NCBI GenBank assembly: GCA_023105745.1
Contig: JALGQZ010000004.1
Location: 34,676,437-34,740,436, forward strand
Reading direction: 5' to 3'
Length of the DNA stretch: 64,000 bases
Source: Austropuccinia psidii
Lineage: Eukaryota; Basidiomycota; Pucciniomycetes; Pucciniales; Sphaerophragmiaceae
Shown: positions 12,785 to 23,033 of the stretch, piece after piece
Position numbering within the stretch: position 1 is the stretch's first letter
How the letters are laid out: every line of letters begins with the position of its first letter
Position numbers and translations under genes: made by a program
The notes under the pieces: model-generated
The model's input: the letters and a program-made list of their open reading frames with translations, nothing else
Database searches by the model: none
What the model was told of the DNA's origin: nothing

Positions 12785-14705
12785 TGTGAGCCTTGAGGTA
12801 TATTTTACATACCCAAATAGGCCACAATTATATTAAAAAGAAATTTTGAATTATGCACAACTCATAAGTCATGCATATATCCAAAATTCATCATTTTCAA
12901 TTTCAGAAAAGATGAATAACTTTTTATTGAGTAAGTAAATCCATGGATTTAAGACCAGATTTGGATTCTACACAAAAATTCACCTAGGGTAGCTCCATAG
13001 AGTGAATAAGCTCAATTTAAGTATTTGAGGTGGTAAAATGGAAAATACTTCAATACCACATCATTAATACCACATAAAAGATCCATGAAAATTTTTGTTT
13101 TTCTGATTTTTAGCCAAAATATTGGGAAAGTGAGAAATCCCATGTTACATATACACTAAGAATAGTGTTATGCATGTTTTGAGCACTTAATATCATGGTA
13201 TTCTTACATGGACTTTTGGTACACCCATAGTGGATATCTCACTTTAAGCTTAAATTACTATTTTGACGTAAAAAATAGGCAAGGGGGACAAAAGACATCA
13301 AAGAGAGCCAAAGTACCCAACTTCTGAGGCCTCAGAGGCGTGGATAGCTCCAGAGCTTGGATCCATGGCTCATCTTGGCCCAATTGGTAAACCAAAACTC
13401 TTTGGGAACTTGGTTACCAAGTTACAACTACTGTAAAACACCAGAAAATAGCAAATAACCTGCTATTTTGATGTGCCAAGGAGGTAATGAGCTACTTACA
13501 CTCCTGTAACCATGTCAATTACTAATGAATTTCCATGGATAAACCCCAAAAGAGTAATTAAAACCCTTTTGGGACCCATATTCATTGATTTACCTCATAG
13601 CAACCAGCAAAACACTGCTATTTGCAATTCTACGTAGAAATGAGGTAAAAACTTCGAAAATTCATTAAAAATACAATTCTTAATGAATCCTTCTGAAACT
13701 TTAAGGACTAAAGGAGAACTGTATTATCTATGGTAAAACCAAAAAAAATTACAGTTTTACTAGTAAAATTAAAAGTTTTACTTACAGTCCATTTTTGGTT
13801 ATTCTACGTGAAACACTGAATCTTCAAAAATTCACAGTAATTACAACCCGTGATGAAATTGGCAATAACATCGATAACTTTGAGAAATCAATGATTATTT
13901 TAGAATAAAAGAAGATTTACAAGTGTTACTCCTTTTATTCTTAACCATATTGGGGTTGGTAGTCACATAAAAGCATCAATTAAGTAATTATGATAATCTT
14001 ACGTGACAACTGATGATGCAATCAATAATCCAAAATGGTTTATTGTTTTCTCACTCACTGGTTTTTCAGTTTGCTCCATGGCACGCCTCTGTGAACTGTT
14101 GTTGACTTAAAAGAGGCCTTCTCTTGCTGTTTTTTCCACATCATCATCTTATCAATTTATTAAATCATTATTACCAACAAGTAAGTATTAGTTACAGCTA
14201 TTCTTAAGTGTTTTAAATCTTTCAGAATCAATCAGAAAGACGTGAAATCAAAGAATCTAACTATACATTGTTGTAATACTGTTATAAATCCTTTTGATCT
14301 CTTAAATCCACAATTCCACGTCAAATTTCTCTACTTATATCTATCAATAAATTCTTTGGAGTATTAGTGAGTCATTTATCTTTAATTCTTAAAGTTTTTC
14401 TCTAGTAATAGTTTTCTTCAAGAATTATCTTTATAATTATTCTTGTAAAAGATAATTATATATTAAAATAATTTTATTATTTTAATAAAAGAAGTTTTTA
14501 TTATTAAATTCTTCTTGTAATTGATTCTTGTAGACAATTACTGCTCACTGTTATAATCACTAGTAGTGTATAACACGTGAAAGAAATAATTTTATAATTA
14601 TTTAATTGTGGTTATAATAATTTTTATTATTATATTTCATAAGAACAGACATAGTACTGTTGATTAATAGTAATATTATCATCAGTTTCATAGTCACATC
14701 TTACA
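12785..14705 (+). repeat. element 1 5' LTR
   Basis: Starts TGTGAGCCTTGAGG and ends CACATCTTACA. It contains a TATA-like TTAAAAG at 14107-14113 and a perfect splice donor GTAAGT at 14181. The promoter, start site and donor together define a short untranslated first exon. A diverged solo LTR at 48318-50228 preserves all of these marks. Confidence 0.93.
14104..14180 (+). promoter_or_regulatory. element 1 core promoter and first exon ending at an LTR splice donor
   Basis: GACTTAAAAGAGGCC (14104-14118) is a TATA-like box. The same place in element 2 reads GACATAAAAAGAGTC. Transcription probably begins some 25-35 bp downstream. From there to 14180 there is no ATG. The exon ends ACCAACAA before GTAAGT. 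Because its last base is A, splicing to the acceptor at 15088-15089, which is followed by TG, creates an ATG. The box and donor are seen directly; the transcription start is inferred. Confidence 0.55.
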
Positions 14706-16062
14706 TTTGGGGGCCTGGCCGTGTTTTTTGAACCTTGCACCCTTAATTAATATACTTTTAAGCTCTAAAATATATTAATTTAATTAATTTTTTTCTTTCA
14801 ATTTGAAGTTAAAATATTTTTATTTTTGAAATTGTTTTAAAATCTTTTTCATTGAGGAATTTGGTTTAATTTTATATTGTTTTTACACGTGGCTTTTTCA
14901 CATCCAAAAACTTATAAAATTATTCTTTGAGTTACTCTGAATTAATTTTCATTCAAAATCTTAAATTTTAATTTCTTTCTTTAAAAAGAATAATTTTTTT
15001 AATAATAAAAAATATAAAACTTATAAAAAATCTTTAAAAATATTTTAAAAGTATAAAAAAATAATTTTTCTCTTTTATAATTTTTCTAGTGTCTTTAATC
15101 AAATACTGTGCAGCTGGCAACAGACTCAGTAAAAGATATATTACTAGTCCAGAATCTGAAGACAGTATTGAGGTGCAGATTGCTAAAAGAGGCACCTTTT
15201 TCAACTCCGAAAAAGCTAAATTACCACCAAAAGGTGTGTATTTTATCTTATATTTTCACCTTTTATCTTTAAATTGACGTGAAAATGGTGCATACCAGAA
15301 ATGGAAGCAACTATTCAGTCCAACCAGATGGATGTGGACAAGGAAGAGGCAAGAGCAAATCCAGAAGTGCCAAGTCTTCCACAAGAAAGACACATTTGGA
15401 GGATGCCAGAGTTGCCCCCCATTCCCCAAGGTCTGTACCAACAGATTTTGACGTAAATTCTGAGCCTGAACTAATTTATGATAATATTTCCAGGGCTGAA
15501 CCATTTTCAAGTGGCAGCAATAGAAATATATCAGAGCCAGTACAAAAATTGGTTCAGAGCAGCCAAAGAAGAGGAGTGGGAAATCTGCCCAAGCCTTTGG
15601 CAGGGGGCCATGAACTCCTACTTACACATCAAGAGCTTTCTGGGTCAGGAGAAGACCATAGAACTCTTAGGAGGTTGGAGCCCCCTGTCTTGCAAAGACA
15701 AGGTCAAAAAGATAAAGAATTGGTTGAAGAACCAGAGTCTTTTATCCATAGACCAGAAGAAAGAGTTGGAAATGACTCCAACTTTGGAGACAGAGGCACC
15801 AGTGGCATCTACCAGCTCCAAACCAGCTCCAGAAGCATCCAAGGACAAGCCCAAAGGACCTCAAAAGAAACAGAGAGGTCCCAAGAACCATCAAGGCAAG
15901 GGAAAAGGCAAAGCCAATTGGCACAGACCTTACCAACAAGGGTACAGGATCCCCAGATTGGAGCCTTCAGCAGTGGACAGTGTCTTCAATATGGCCAGAA
16001 CTCTTATGGAATTCACAGCCAAGGAGCAGGAAAGGATGAACAGGACTTTTCCACGCAAATAA
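14180..16062 (+). CDS. spliced overlapping reading frame (ORF1) of element 1, 281 aa, function unknown
   Basis: Model: A at 14180, then 15090-15233, 15299-15430 and 15494-16062, totalling 846 nt in one frame. Introns are 14181-15089 (GTAAGT...TTTCTAG), 15234-15298 (GTGTGT...ACCAG) and 15431-15493 (GTCTGT...TTCCAG). The ATG is assembled across the first junction. The third intron (63 nt) holds in-frame stops and must be removed. Reading: an acidic N-terminal part, then MPELPPIP near the third junction, a probably helical Trp-rich domain ([26 protein letters not shown]), a basic Lys/Gly-rich stretch (KGKGKANW) suggesting RNA binding, and a conserved end ([11 protein letters not shown]). I recognise no known family. 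Element 2 preserves the last exon, with about 70% identity over 90 residues. The frame differs from Gag-Pol, which is also open here. Expression is not shown. Confidence 0.65.
14706..14723 (+). other. element 1 primer-binding site region
   Basis: Directly after the LTR lies TTTGGGGGCCTGGCCGTG. The same 18 bases follow the 5' LTR of element 2 on the other strand, although the sequence beyond diverges. Position and conservation fit a primer-binding site, with TGG at its second position. I cannot name the matching tRNA. The LTR splice donor lies upstream, so the spliced RNA would lack this site and could not be reverse transcribed in the usual way. Confidence 0.6.
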
Positions 16063-19000
16063 ATGATGTACATAGAAGTATTAGTGTAGAAATTGGCAAA
16101 CTTGAGTCAAAGTTAAATCAAATTACATTAGACATCAATGATTTAAAGAAAAGTGACAAGCAACATTCTGAATGGCATCAATTGACAACTGTCACCCTTG
16201 AGTCAATTAGCAATGCTTGTGATAGAATTGAGAACCAATGTCAAAATAATGACACAGAGGATCCTTCCATTTTTAAAGTAAATGATAGACTTAAAACTCT
16301 TGAAGACCATGTCTTACAAATAGTTAAGAACACCAATCAATTTGCTATAAATTTAGCAAAAAGTGACAGTGAGAGGCAGAAATTAAAGAATGAAATAATT
16401 GCAAGTGTGGAGCAAATTCATAAGAATCATGAACCACATATGCCAAGACATTCTACGCCTTTGACTGAAGAAAAACTTTCTGTTAAGGAGAGTTTTACTC
16501 CATTCTTAGGAGAAAATGTTATTTCTGCAAAGGATATTCCAAAATTAGAAGAATGGCCAAAATTCTCTGGTGAAGGAGAATACAACCATATTGAATTCAT
16601 CAGGACTATTGATATGTTGCAAGAAGACTTTAATATACCTGATGAAATCATAGTAGGGAAATTACATTGTTTGTTTACCAAGACTGCAAAGAAATGGTAT
16701 TACAAAATGAGAATAGATCATGGAAGACATGACTGGTCTTGGTGGAAATCTGAAGTGATTACCAAATGGGCCAATAATTCTTGGAGGTTTAAAATGGAGA
16801 ATGCTTTTGAAAGTGCCATTTTTAACTCAGAAAAAGACAAACCACTTACTTGGTTCTTCAAACAAAAAGACAGATTATCTGCTTTACACCCAGATATGTC
16901 TGACACTATGATTAATATGAAAATATTAAGAAAGTGTGGAGGAGAACTGGAACATGCTATCAAAAGCAGATGTGTGGAACCCTGTTCAACAGAGGACTAC
17001 ATTAATGCTATGGAAGATATCATTACCAGAACAAGAATTGGTAAGACTTGGATTAGAAACCCAATAGAGTCCAAAATAGTCTCAAAGATTCCTAGAGAGG
17101 AAAGAAGACCAGAGAGACCTGTCTTGAAGTGTCATAAATGTGGAAGTACTTCACATTTAGCCAACACTTGCCCTAAGAAAACAAAGATCAATGAAGTTCA
17201 ATTCATTGAGGATATTCAGTGTACTGAAGAGAAAGAAGAGTCTGATCAAGATTCTGCAGTCTCTGAAGATACACCAGTGGAGGACTATCCCATTGAAAAC
17301 ATTTCAGCTTTCTTTGAGGTCACAGAAGTCCATACCCACTTGCCACAGTACAGTGAGGATTGCTGCAACCTGATCAATATCCAAGATGCCAGAATGTGTA
17401 AAACAAAACCTGCTAGAGGAAAGGGTTATACTGCTGGAGCATCCTGTATCACATCAGTTCTGATGAGTGATATTGAAGCCAAAGTAAATTTGGATACAGG
17501 GGCATTTTGCACTTGTGTTGGCAAAGATTATCTCCAAATTATACTTCCTGAATGGAAAAACCATCTATTACCAATAGAAGGTGTACAATTCAGTAGTGCC
17601 AGTAACAATATGTACCCCTTGGGCATATTGGACACTGATATTGTATTCCCACATCCAGAAGGAAGTGTAAGAATGAAAACTGAGATTGTAGTAATGGATA
17701 ATTGCACATCTCAGCACATCATTCTTGGAAATGATTACTTGAATATTTATGGTATTGATATAAATAACCATAAAAACAGATATTTCACAATTGGAGATAA
17801 CAAAAGGCAGAAATTTGCTTTCTCCAATATGCCAAAACAGATATCTGTAGTATCTTCTGTCAAAGATACTTACAAAGATGAATTTGTGTCTAAACAACTT
17901 GTTGAAGCACAAATTAATCCATCATTGTCACCAAAGATGAGGAATGAACTTATTGATGTATTATATACATACAATAATGCATTTGCATCTGATAACGAAC
18001 CATTAGGTGCTATAAGAGGACATGAAATTGATATTACTCTTAATATTGATAGACCATATCCTCCAGTACTTAGAAGACCAGCTTATCCAGCCAGTCCCAG
18101 AGCTAGAGAAGCCTTGGAAAAACATATCCAAGAGTTGATCCAACTTGGTGTGCTAAGGAAAGTAGGCCATAATGAGGAAGTTGAAGTGAGAACACCTGTT
18201 ATTATTGCATGGCATAATGATAAGTCAATAATGGTTGGAGATTTTAGAGCCTTGAATACCTACACAGTTCCAGATAGGTATCCAATCCCTAGAATCCAAG
18301 AAACCTTGACTCAATTGTCTAAAGCCAAGTATATAACATCAATGGATGCATTAAAAGGCTTCCATCAAAATGTTTTGACGCCTAAAGCTAGGAAATTACT
18401 TAGAATTATCACTCACTGTGGTATTTATGAGTATCTTAGGATGCCATTTGGCATTAAAAATGCTCCATCTCATTATCAAAGAATGATGAATACCATCTTC
18501 CCCACAGAATTGTCTGAAGGATGGCTTATCATTTATATTGATGATATTATTATATGTTCTGACTCATGGTCTTTGCACCTTGAAAGACTTGCAAGAGTAC
18601 TTCATAAAGTTGCAGAAGTGAACATGAAAATTTCACTTAAGAAATGCAATTTTGGTTTTGAAGAACTCAAAGCATTAGGACATGTTGTTTCTGGTTTGAG
18701 CTTGGGTATTGACAAGAATAAAGTGGCAGCAGTGTTACTTAAGCCAATACCCAAGAATAAAAAAGAAATGATGTCTTTTCTTGGATTTGCTAGTTACTAT
18801 AGGCAACACTTGAAACATTTTTCAATTCTAGCCAAGTCACTCTATAGAATCTGTGATCAACAGACTGTATTTGAGATGACACAGGAAAGAATTAAAGCTT
18901 ATGAGAAGATAAAGAAAGCCCTTACAGAAGCACCTTTACTCCTCATGCCTGACCGGAATATTCCTTTTAAATTGTACATTGATGCATGTGGAGATGGATT

Positions 19001-19520
19001 AGGGGCAGCCCTACATCAAGTCCAAATTATTGATGACAAACCTACAGAAGGACCAGTTTGTTATATCTCAAGACAAATCAAACCAACAGAAGCCAGATAT
19101 GGTGCAAGCCAAATGGAGTGCTTATGTTTGGTATGGGCACTTGAGAAATTACACTATTACCTTGATGGCAGTGTTTTTGAAGTGATAGCTGACTGTAATG
19201 CTGTAAAGTCACTTCTTAACATGAAAACTCCTAACAGACATATGTTGAGATGGCAAATAGCCATTCAAGAATATAGAGGAAACATGACTATAGTTCATAA
19301 AGCAGGAAACATTCACAAAAATGCTGATGGACTTAGTAGATGGGCTTTAGCCAACACTCCTGATAACCCAGCTTATGTACCTTTGGAAGCTGAACCACAG
19401 ATTCCAATTGAAGGAATTAACATAACTGATATTGGGACTGAATTCTTTGAAGAGGTCAGAGAGTCTTATAAACAAGACAAGAATTGCCATATCTTGACTT
19501 CTTTATTGGATAAAGACTGA
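15285..19520 (+). CDS. element 1 Gag-protease-reverse transcriptase-RNase H polyprotein
   Basis: First in-frame ATG is 15285. The region up to 16062 overlaps ORF1 in another frame and is poorly conserved. From 16063 there is a probable coiled coil, a Gag core ([10 protein letters not shown] to about residue 590), and a CCHC zinc knuckle ([14 protein letters not shown], about residue 615). Then come the aspartic protease (LDTGAFCTC, about 735), reverse transcriptase with YPIPRI (about 1000) and the YIDD active site (about 1083), and RNase H with YIDA, QMEC, IADCN and NADGLSR. The frame ends at TGA 19518-19520, after LLDKD. Element 2 has a cysteine codon at that place, so the stop is most simply a point mutation, not a programmed end. 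The ATG at 15285 lies inside the second ORF1 intron, so spliced RNA would not use it. Confidence 0.9.
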   Translation: MVHTRNGSNYSVQPDGCGQGRGKSKSRSAKSSTRKTHLEDARVAPHSPRSVPTDFDVNSEPELIYDNISRAEPFSSGSNRNISEPVQKLVQSSQRRGVGNLPKPLAGGHELLLTHQELSGSGEDHRTLRRLEPPVLQRQGQKDKELVEEPESFIHRPEERVGNDSNFGDRGTSGIYQLQTSSRSIQGQAQRTSKETERSQEPSRQGKRQSQLAQTLPTRVQDPQIGAFSSGQCLQYGQNSYGIHSQGAGKDEQDFSTQINDVHRSISVEIGKLESKLNQITLDINDLKKSDKQHSEWHQLTTVTLESISNACDRIENQCQNNDTEDPSIFKVNDRLKTLEDHVLQIVKNTNQFAINLAKSDSERQKLKNEIIASVEQIHKNHEPHMPRHSTPLTEEKLSVKESFTPFLGENVISAKDIPKLEEWPKFSGEGEYNHIEFIRTIDMLQEDFNIPDEIIVGKLHCLFTKTAKKWYYKMRIDHGRHDWSWWKSEVITKWANNSWRFKMENAFESAIFNSEKDKPLTWFFKQKDRLSALHPDMSDTMINMKILRKCGGELEHAIKSRCVEPCSTEDYINAMEDIITRTRIGKTWIRNPIESKIVSKIPREERRPERPVLKCHKCGSTSHLANTCPKKTKINEVQFIEDIQCTEEKEESDQDSAVSEDTPVEDYPIENISAFFEVTEVHTHLPQYSEDCCNLINIQDARMCKTKPARGKGYTAGASCITSVLMSDIEAKVNLDTGAFCTCVGKDYLQIILPEWKNHLLPIEGVQFSSASNNMYPLGILDTDIVFPHPEGSVRMKTEIVVMDNCTSQHIILGNDYLNIYGIDINNHKNRYFTIGDNKRQKFAFSNMPKQISVVSSVKDTYKDEFVSKQLVEAQINPSLSPKMRNELIDVLYTYNNAFASDNEPLGAIRGHEIDITLNIDRPYPPVLRRPAYPASPRAREALEKHIQELIQLGVLRKVGHNEEVEVRTPVIIAWHNDKSIMVGDFRALNTYTVPDRYPIPRIQETLTQLSKAKYITSMDALKGFHQNVLTPKARKLLRIITHCGIYEYLRMPFGIKNAPSHYQRMMNTIFPTELSEGWLIIYIDDIIICSDSWSLHLERLARVLHKVAEVNMKISLKKCNFGFEELKALGHVVSGLSLGIDKNKVAAVLLKPIPKNKKEMMSFLGFASYYRQHLKHFSILAKSLYRICDQQTVFEMTQERIKAYEKIKKALTEAPLLLMPDRNIPFKLYIDACGDGLGAALHQVQIIDDKPTEGPVCYISRQIKPTEARYGASQMECLCLVWALEKLHYYLDGSVFEVIADCNAVKSLLNMKTPNRHMLRWQIAIQEYRGNMTIVHKAGNIHKNADGLSRWALANTPDNPAYVPLEAEPQIPIEGINITDIGTEFFEEVRESYKQDKNCHILTSLLDKD

Positions 19521-20987
19521 AAAGACACATCTTTGGTTAATGCACTAGATGAAGTTTGGAAAAATTCCTATTCTGAAGGAAGATTTCACTTGTTTGATGG
19601 AATTATTTACCATAGAACAAAACATTCTTGTGTGATGACACTGTGTAGTAGATTGCTTATCAATACCATTCTTCATGAATGCCATGATAGCATTTACTCT
19701 GGACACGTATCAGAAGACAGAACACTTGAAAAAGTGAAGAACTGTGCATGGTGGCCATCTTGGAGAAAAGAAACCATTGAGTATTGCCATACCTGTGATA
19801 GATGCCAAAAAGCAAACAGGAGTACAGGCAAGAAATTTGGATTGATGATCCATATTCAAGAACCAAAATCCCCATGGGAAGTTGTTCACATGGATTGGGT
19901 CACAGCACTTCCTCCAAGTGGTGACAAAAGTTATAATGCTTGCTTAGTCATTGTAGACAGATATAGCAAAACTCCCATATTCTTACCATGTCATAAAGAT
20001 GACACTGCTATGGATACAGCTCTTCTTTTATGGAGTAGAGTTATTTCTAATACAGGATTATTTAAGAATATCATAAGTGACAGAGATCCCAAATTCACAT
20101 CTGCACTTTGGACCAATCTTCATAGATTGTTTGGGACTAAGTTATCATTCTCTACAGCATATCACCCTCAAACAGATGGGCTAGCAGAGAGGATGATTCA
20201 AACTTTAGAAGACATGATCAGGAGATTCTGTGCTTATGGATTAGAATTCAAAGACTCAGATGGCTTTACCCATGACTGGTGCACTCTGATACCTGCATTA
20301 GAATTGGCATACAAGACATCAGTCCATTCTTCCACAGGACAAACTCCTGCTATGTTAGAGAAAGGATAGAATCCAAGACTCCCAGCAGACACACTGAGGA
20401 AAGACTTGATTGACATTCATCCTACAGCTTCCAGATTCAAGATAATGCTTGATAAAGTAAAACATCATGCAAAACAAAGTATGGATGATGCTTTTGATTA
20501 CGCAAAACAGAAGTGGGACAAGAGTCATAAAATACCAGACTTCAAAGTAGGGGACTTAGTTTTAGTTTCAACCTTGAATTTTAATAATATCAAAGGCCCA
20601 AAGAAACTTAAAGATTCTTATGTAGGACCTTTTGTAATTGTTGCTTTACATGGAACCAATGCAGTTCAAGTGGAATTGAGTGGTGAATTGGAAAATAAAC
20701 ACCCCACATTTCCAGTCAGCTTAATAAAGCCTTATCAACCAGCTGATAAAGAATTGTTTCCTTTAAGAAACCCAACTCCTTTAACTGTACCACCTGTGGA
20801 ACAGAATGAAGACAAAAAGATAAAGAAAGTCATTAAAGAAAGGAGACTTAGGGGTAAAAATCAAAGAGAATATCTTGTCAGATATAGAAATCCAGTACAT
20901 GAAGATGAATGGATGGCAGATTCAGAAATACCTGACTCAGATAAACTCTTGAGAAGATTTAGACATGAAAGAAGGCCACAAGCCTGA
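19521..20987 (+). pseudogene. element 1 integrase and chromodomain, interrupted by TAG
   Basis: This continues the Gag-Pol frame after the TGA. It holds the HHCC zinc-binding domain (HECH..., then CHTCDRC), the DDE core (HMDW, SDRDPKF, GLAERMI) and a C-terminal domain. A chromodomain lies near the end (KNQREYLVRYRNP...DEWM), which in this clade directs insertion toward marked chromatin. A second stop, TAG at 20367-20369, follows MLEKG; element 2 has Trp there, so it is a TGG to TAG change. The frame is otherwise open to TGA 20985-20987 (my ORF end at 20987). Two nonsense changes and no frameshift suggest recent inactivation. Confidence 0.9.
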
Positions 20988-21116
20988 ATATGTCTATAAA
21001 TGTGCTTTAAATTACTTGATCTGAGTAATGAGAAGAGGTTGGACAGCGGACATTAACCCCCTTTGGGGCCTAATTCTTTTATCACTAATAAAATTGTAGC
21101 ACAATTTTATTTTTTG

Positions 21117-21127
21117 GTGGGAGGGAA
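21117..21127 (+). other. element 1 polypurine tract
   Basis: GGTGGGAGGGAA directly precedes the 3' LTR start TGTGAG. Element 2 has GGTAGTAGGGAA at the same place. This is the expected primer for plus-strand DNA synthesis. Confidence 0.85.
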
Positions 21128-23033
21128 TGTGAGCCTTGAGGTATATTTTACATACCCAAATAGGCCACAATTATATTAAAAAGAAATTTTGAATTATGCA
21201 CAACTCATAAGTCATGCATATATCCAAAATTCATCATTTTCAATTTCAGAAAAGATGAATAACTTTTTATTGAGTAAGTAAATCCATGGATTTAAGACCA
21301 GATTTGGATTTTACACAAAAATTCACCTAGGGTAGCTCCATAGAGTGAATAAGCTCAATTTAAGTATTTGAGGTGGTAAAATGGAAAACACTTCAATACC
21401 ACATCATTAATACCACATAAAAGATCCGTGAAAATTTTTGTTTTTCTTGGTTTTTAGCCAAAATATTGGGAAAGTGAGAAATCCCATGTTACATATACAC
21501 TAAGAATAGTGTTATGCATGTTTTGAGCACTTAATATCATGGTATTCTTACATGGACTTTTGGTACACCCATTGTGGATATCTCACTTGAAGCTTAAATT
21601 ACTATTTTGACGTAAAAAATAGGCAAGGGGGACAAAAGACATCAAAGAGAGCCAGGGTACCCAACTTCTGAGGCCTCAGAGGCGTGGATAGCTCCAGAGC
21701 TTGGATCCATGGCTCATCTTGGCCCAATTGGTAAACCAAAACTCTTTGGGAACTTGGTTACCAAGTTACAACTACTGTAAAACACCAGAAAATAGCAAAT
21801 AACCTGCTATTTTGACGTGCCAAGGAGGTAATGAGCTACTTACACTCCTGTAACCATGTCAATTACTAATGACTTTCCATGGATAAACCCCAAAAGAGTA
21901 ATTGAAACCCTTTTGGGACCCATATTCATTGATTTACCTCATAGCAACCAGCAAAACACTGCTATTTGCAATTCTACGTAGAAATGAGGTAAAAACTTCG
22001 AAAATTCATTAAAAATACAATTCTTAATGAATCCTTCTGAAACTTTCAGGACTAAAGGAGAACTGTATTATCTATGGTACAACCTAAAAGGATTACAGTT
22101 TTACTAGTAAAATTAAAAGCTTTACTTACAGTCCATTTTTGGTTATTCTACGTGAAACACTGAATCTTCAAAAATTCACAGTAATTACAACCTGTGATGA
22201 AATTGGAAATAACATCGATAACTTTGAGAAATCAATGATTATTTTAGAATAAAAGAACATTTACAAGTGTTACTCCTTTTATTCTTAACCATATTGGGGT
22301 TGGTAGTCATGTAAAAGCATCAATTAAGTAATTATGATAATCTTACGTGACAACTGATGATGCAATCAATAATCCAAAAAGGTTTATTGTTTTCTCACTC
22401 ACTGGTTTTTCAGTTTGCTCCATGGCACGCCTCTGTGAGCTGTTGTTGACTTAAAAGAGGCCTTCTCTTGCTGTTTTTTCCACATCATCATCTTATCAAT
22501 TTATTAAATCATTATTACCAACAAGTAAGTATTAGTTACAGCTATTCTTAAGTGTTTTAAATCTTTCAGAATCAATCAGAAAGACGTGAAATCAAAGAAT
22601 CTAACTATATATTGTTGTAATACTGTTATAAATCCTTTTGATCTCTTAAATCCACAATTCCACGTCAAATTTCTCTACTTATATCTATCAATAAGTTCTT
22701 TGGAGTATTAGTGAGTCATTTATCTTTAATTCTTAAAGTTTTTCTCTAGTAATAGTTTTCTTCAAGAATTATCTTTATAATTATTCTTGTAAAAGATAAT
22801 TTTATTATTTTAATAAAAGAAGTTTTTATTATTAAATTCTTCTTGTAATTGATTCTTGTAGACAATTACTGCTTACTGTTATAATCACTAGTAGTGTATA
22901 ACACGTGAAAGAAATAATTTTATAATTATTTAATTGTGGTTATAATAATTTTTATTATTATATTTCATAAGAACAGACATAGTACTGTTGATTAATAGTA
23001 ATATTATCATCAGTTTCATAGTCACATCTTACA
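21128..23033 (+). repeat. element 1 3' LTR
   Basis: Nearly identical to the 5' LTR, including TTAAAAG at 22451-22457 and the GTAAGT donor at 22524-22529. It lacks the 15-bp stretch present near 14460 in the 5' copy. GTTAA follows as target duplication. Confidence 0.93.

Larger units (their letters stand above)
12785..23033 (+). mobile_element. Ty3/Gypsy chromovirus (element 1), nearly intact
   Basis: The element is 10,249 bp with LTRs of 1,921 and 1,906 bp, both starting TGTGAGCC and ending TCTTACA. GTTAA at 12780-12784 and 23034-23038 is the 5-bp target duplication. Domain order is Gag, protease, reverse transcriptase, RNase H, integrase, chromodomain, which places it among the chromoviruses. 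By eye the two LTRs differ by only about one base per hundred plus a 15-bp gap (extra in the 5' copy near 14460), so insertion was recent. Two in-frame stops in the integrase half make this copy defective. It also carries an overlapping spliced reading frame, listed separately. Confidence 0.93.

Noticed and set aside
14104..14723. Self-priming of element 1 by pairing of the RNA 5' end with the primer-binding region
   Set aside because: Only about five bases (AGGCC with GGCCT) can pair and element 2 does not keep them.
15089..15277. Stand-alone 62-codon frame starting with GTG
   Set aside because: GTG is not a normal start in fungi; the frame is better explained as an internal exon of ORF1 that begins at 15090.
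19518..19520. Programmed readthrough between RNase H and integrase
   Set aside because: Element 2 has a Cys codon at this place, so a point mutation is simpler.
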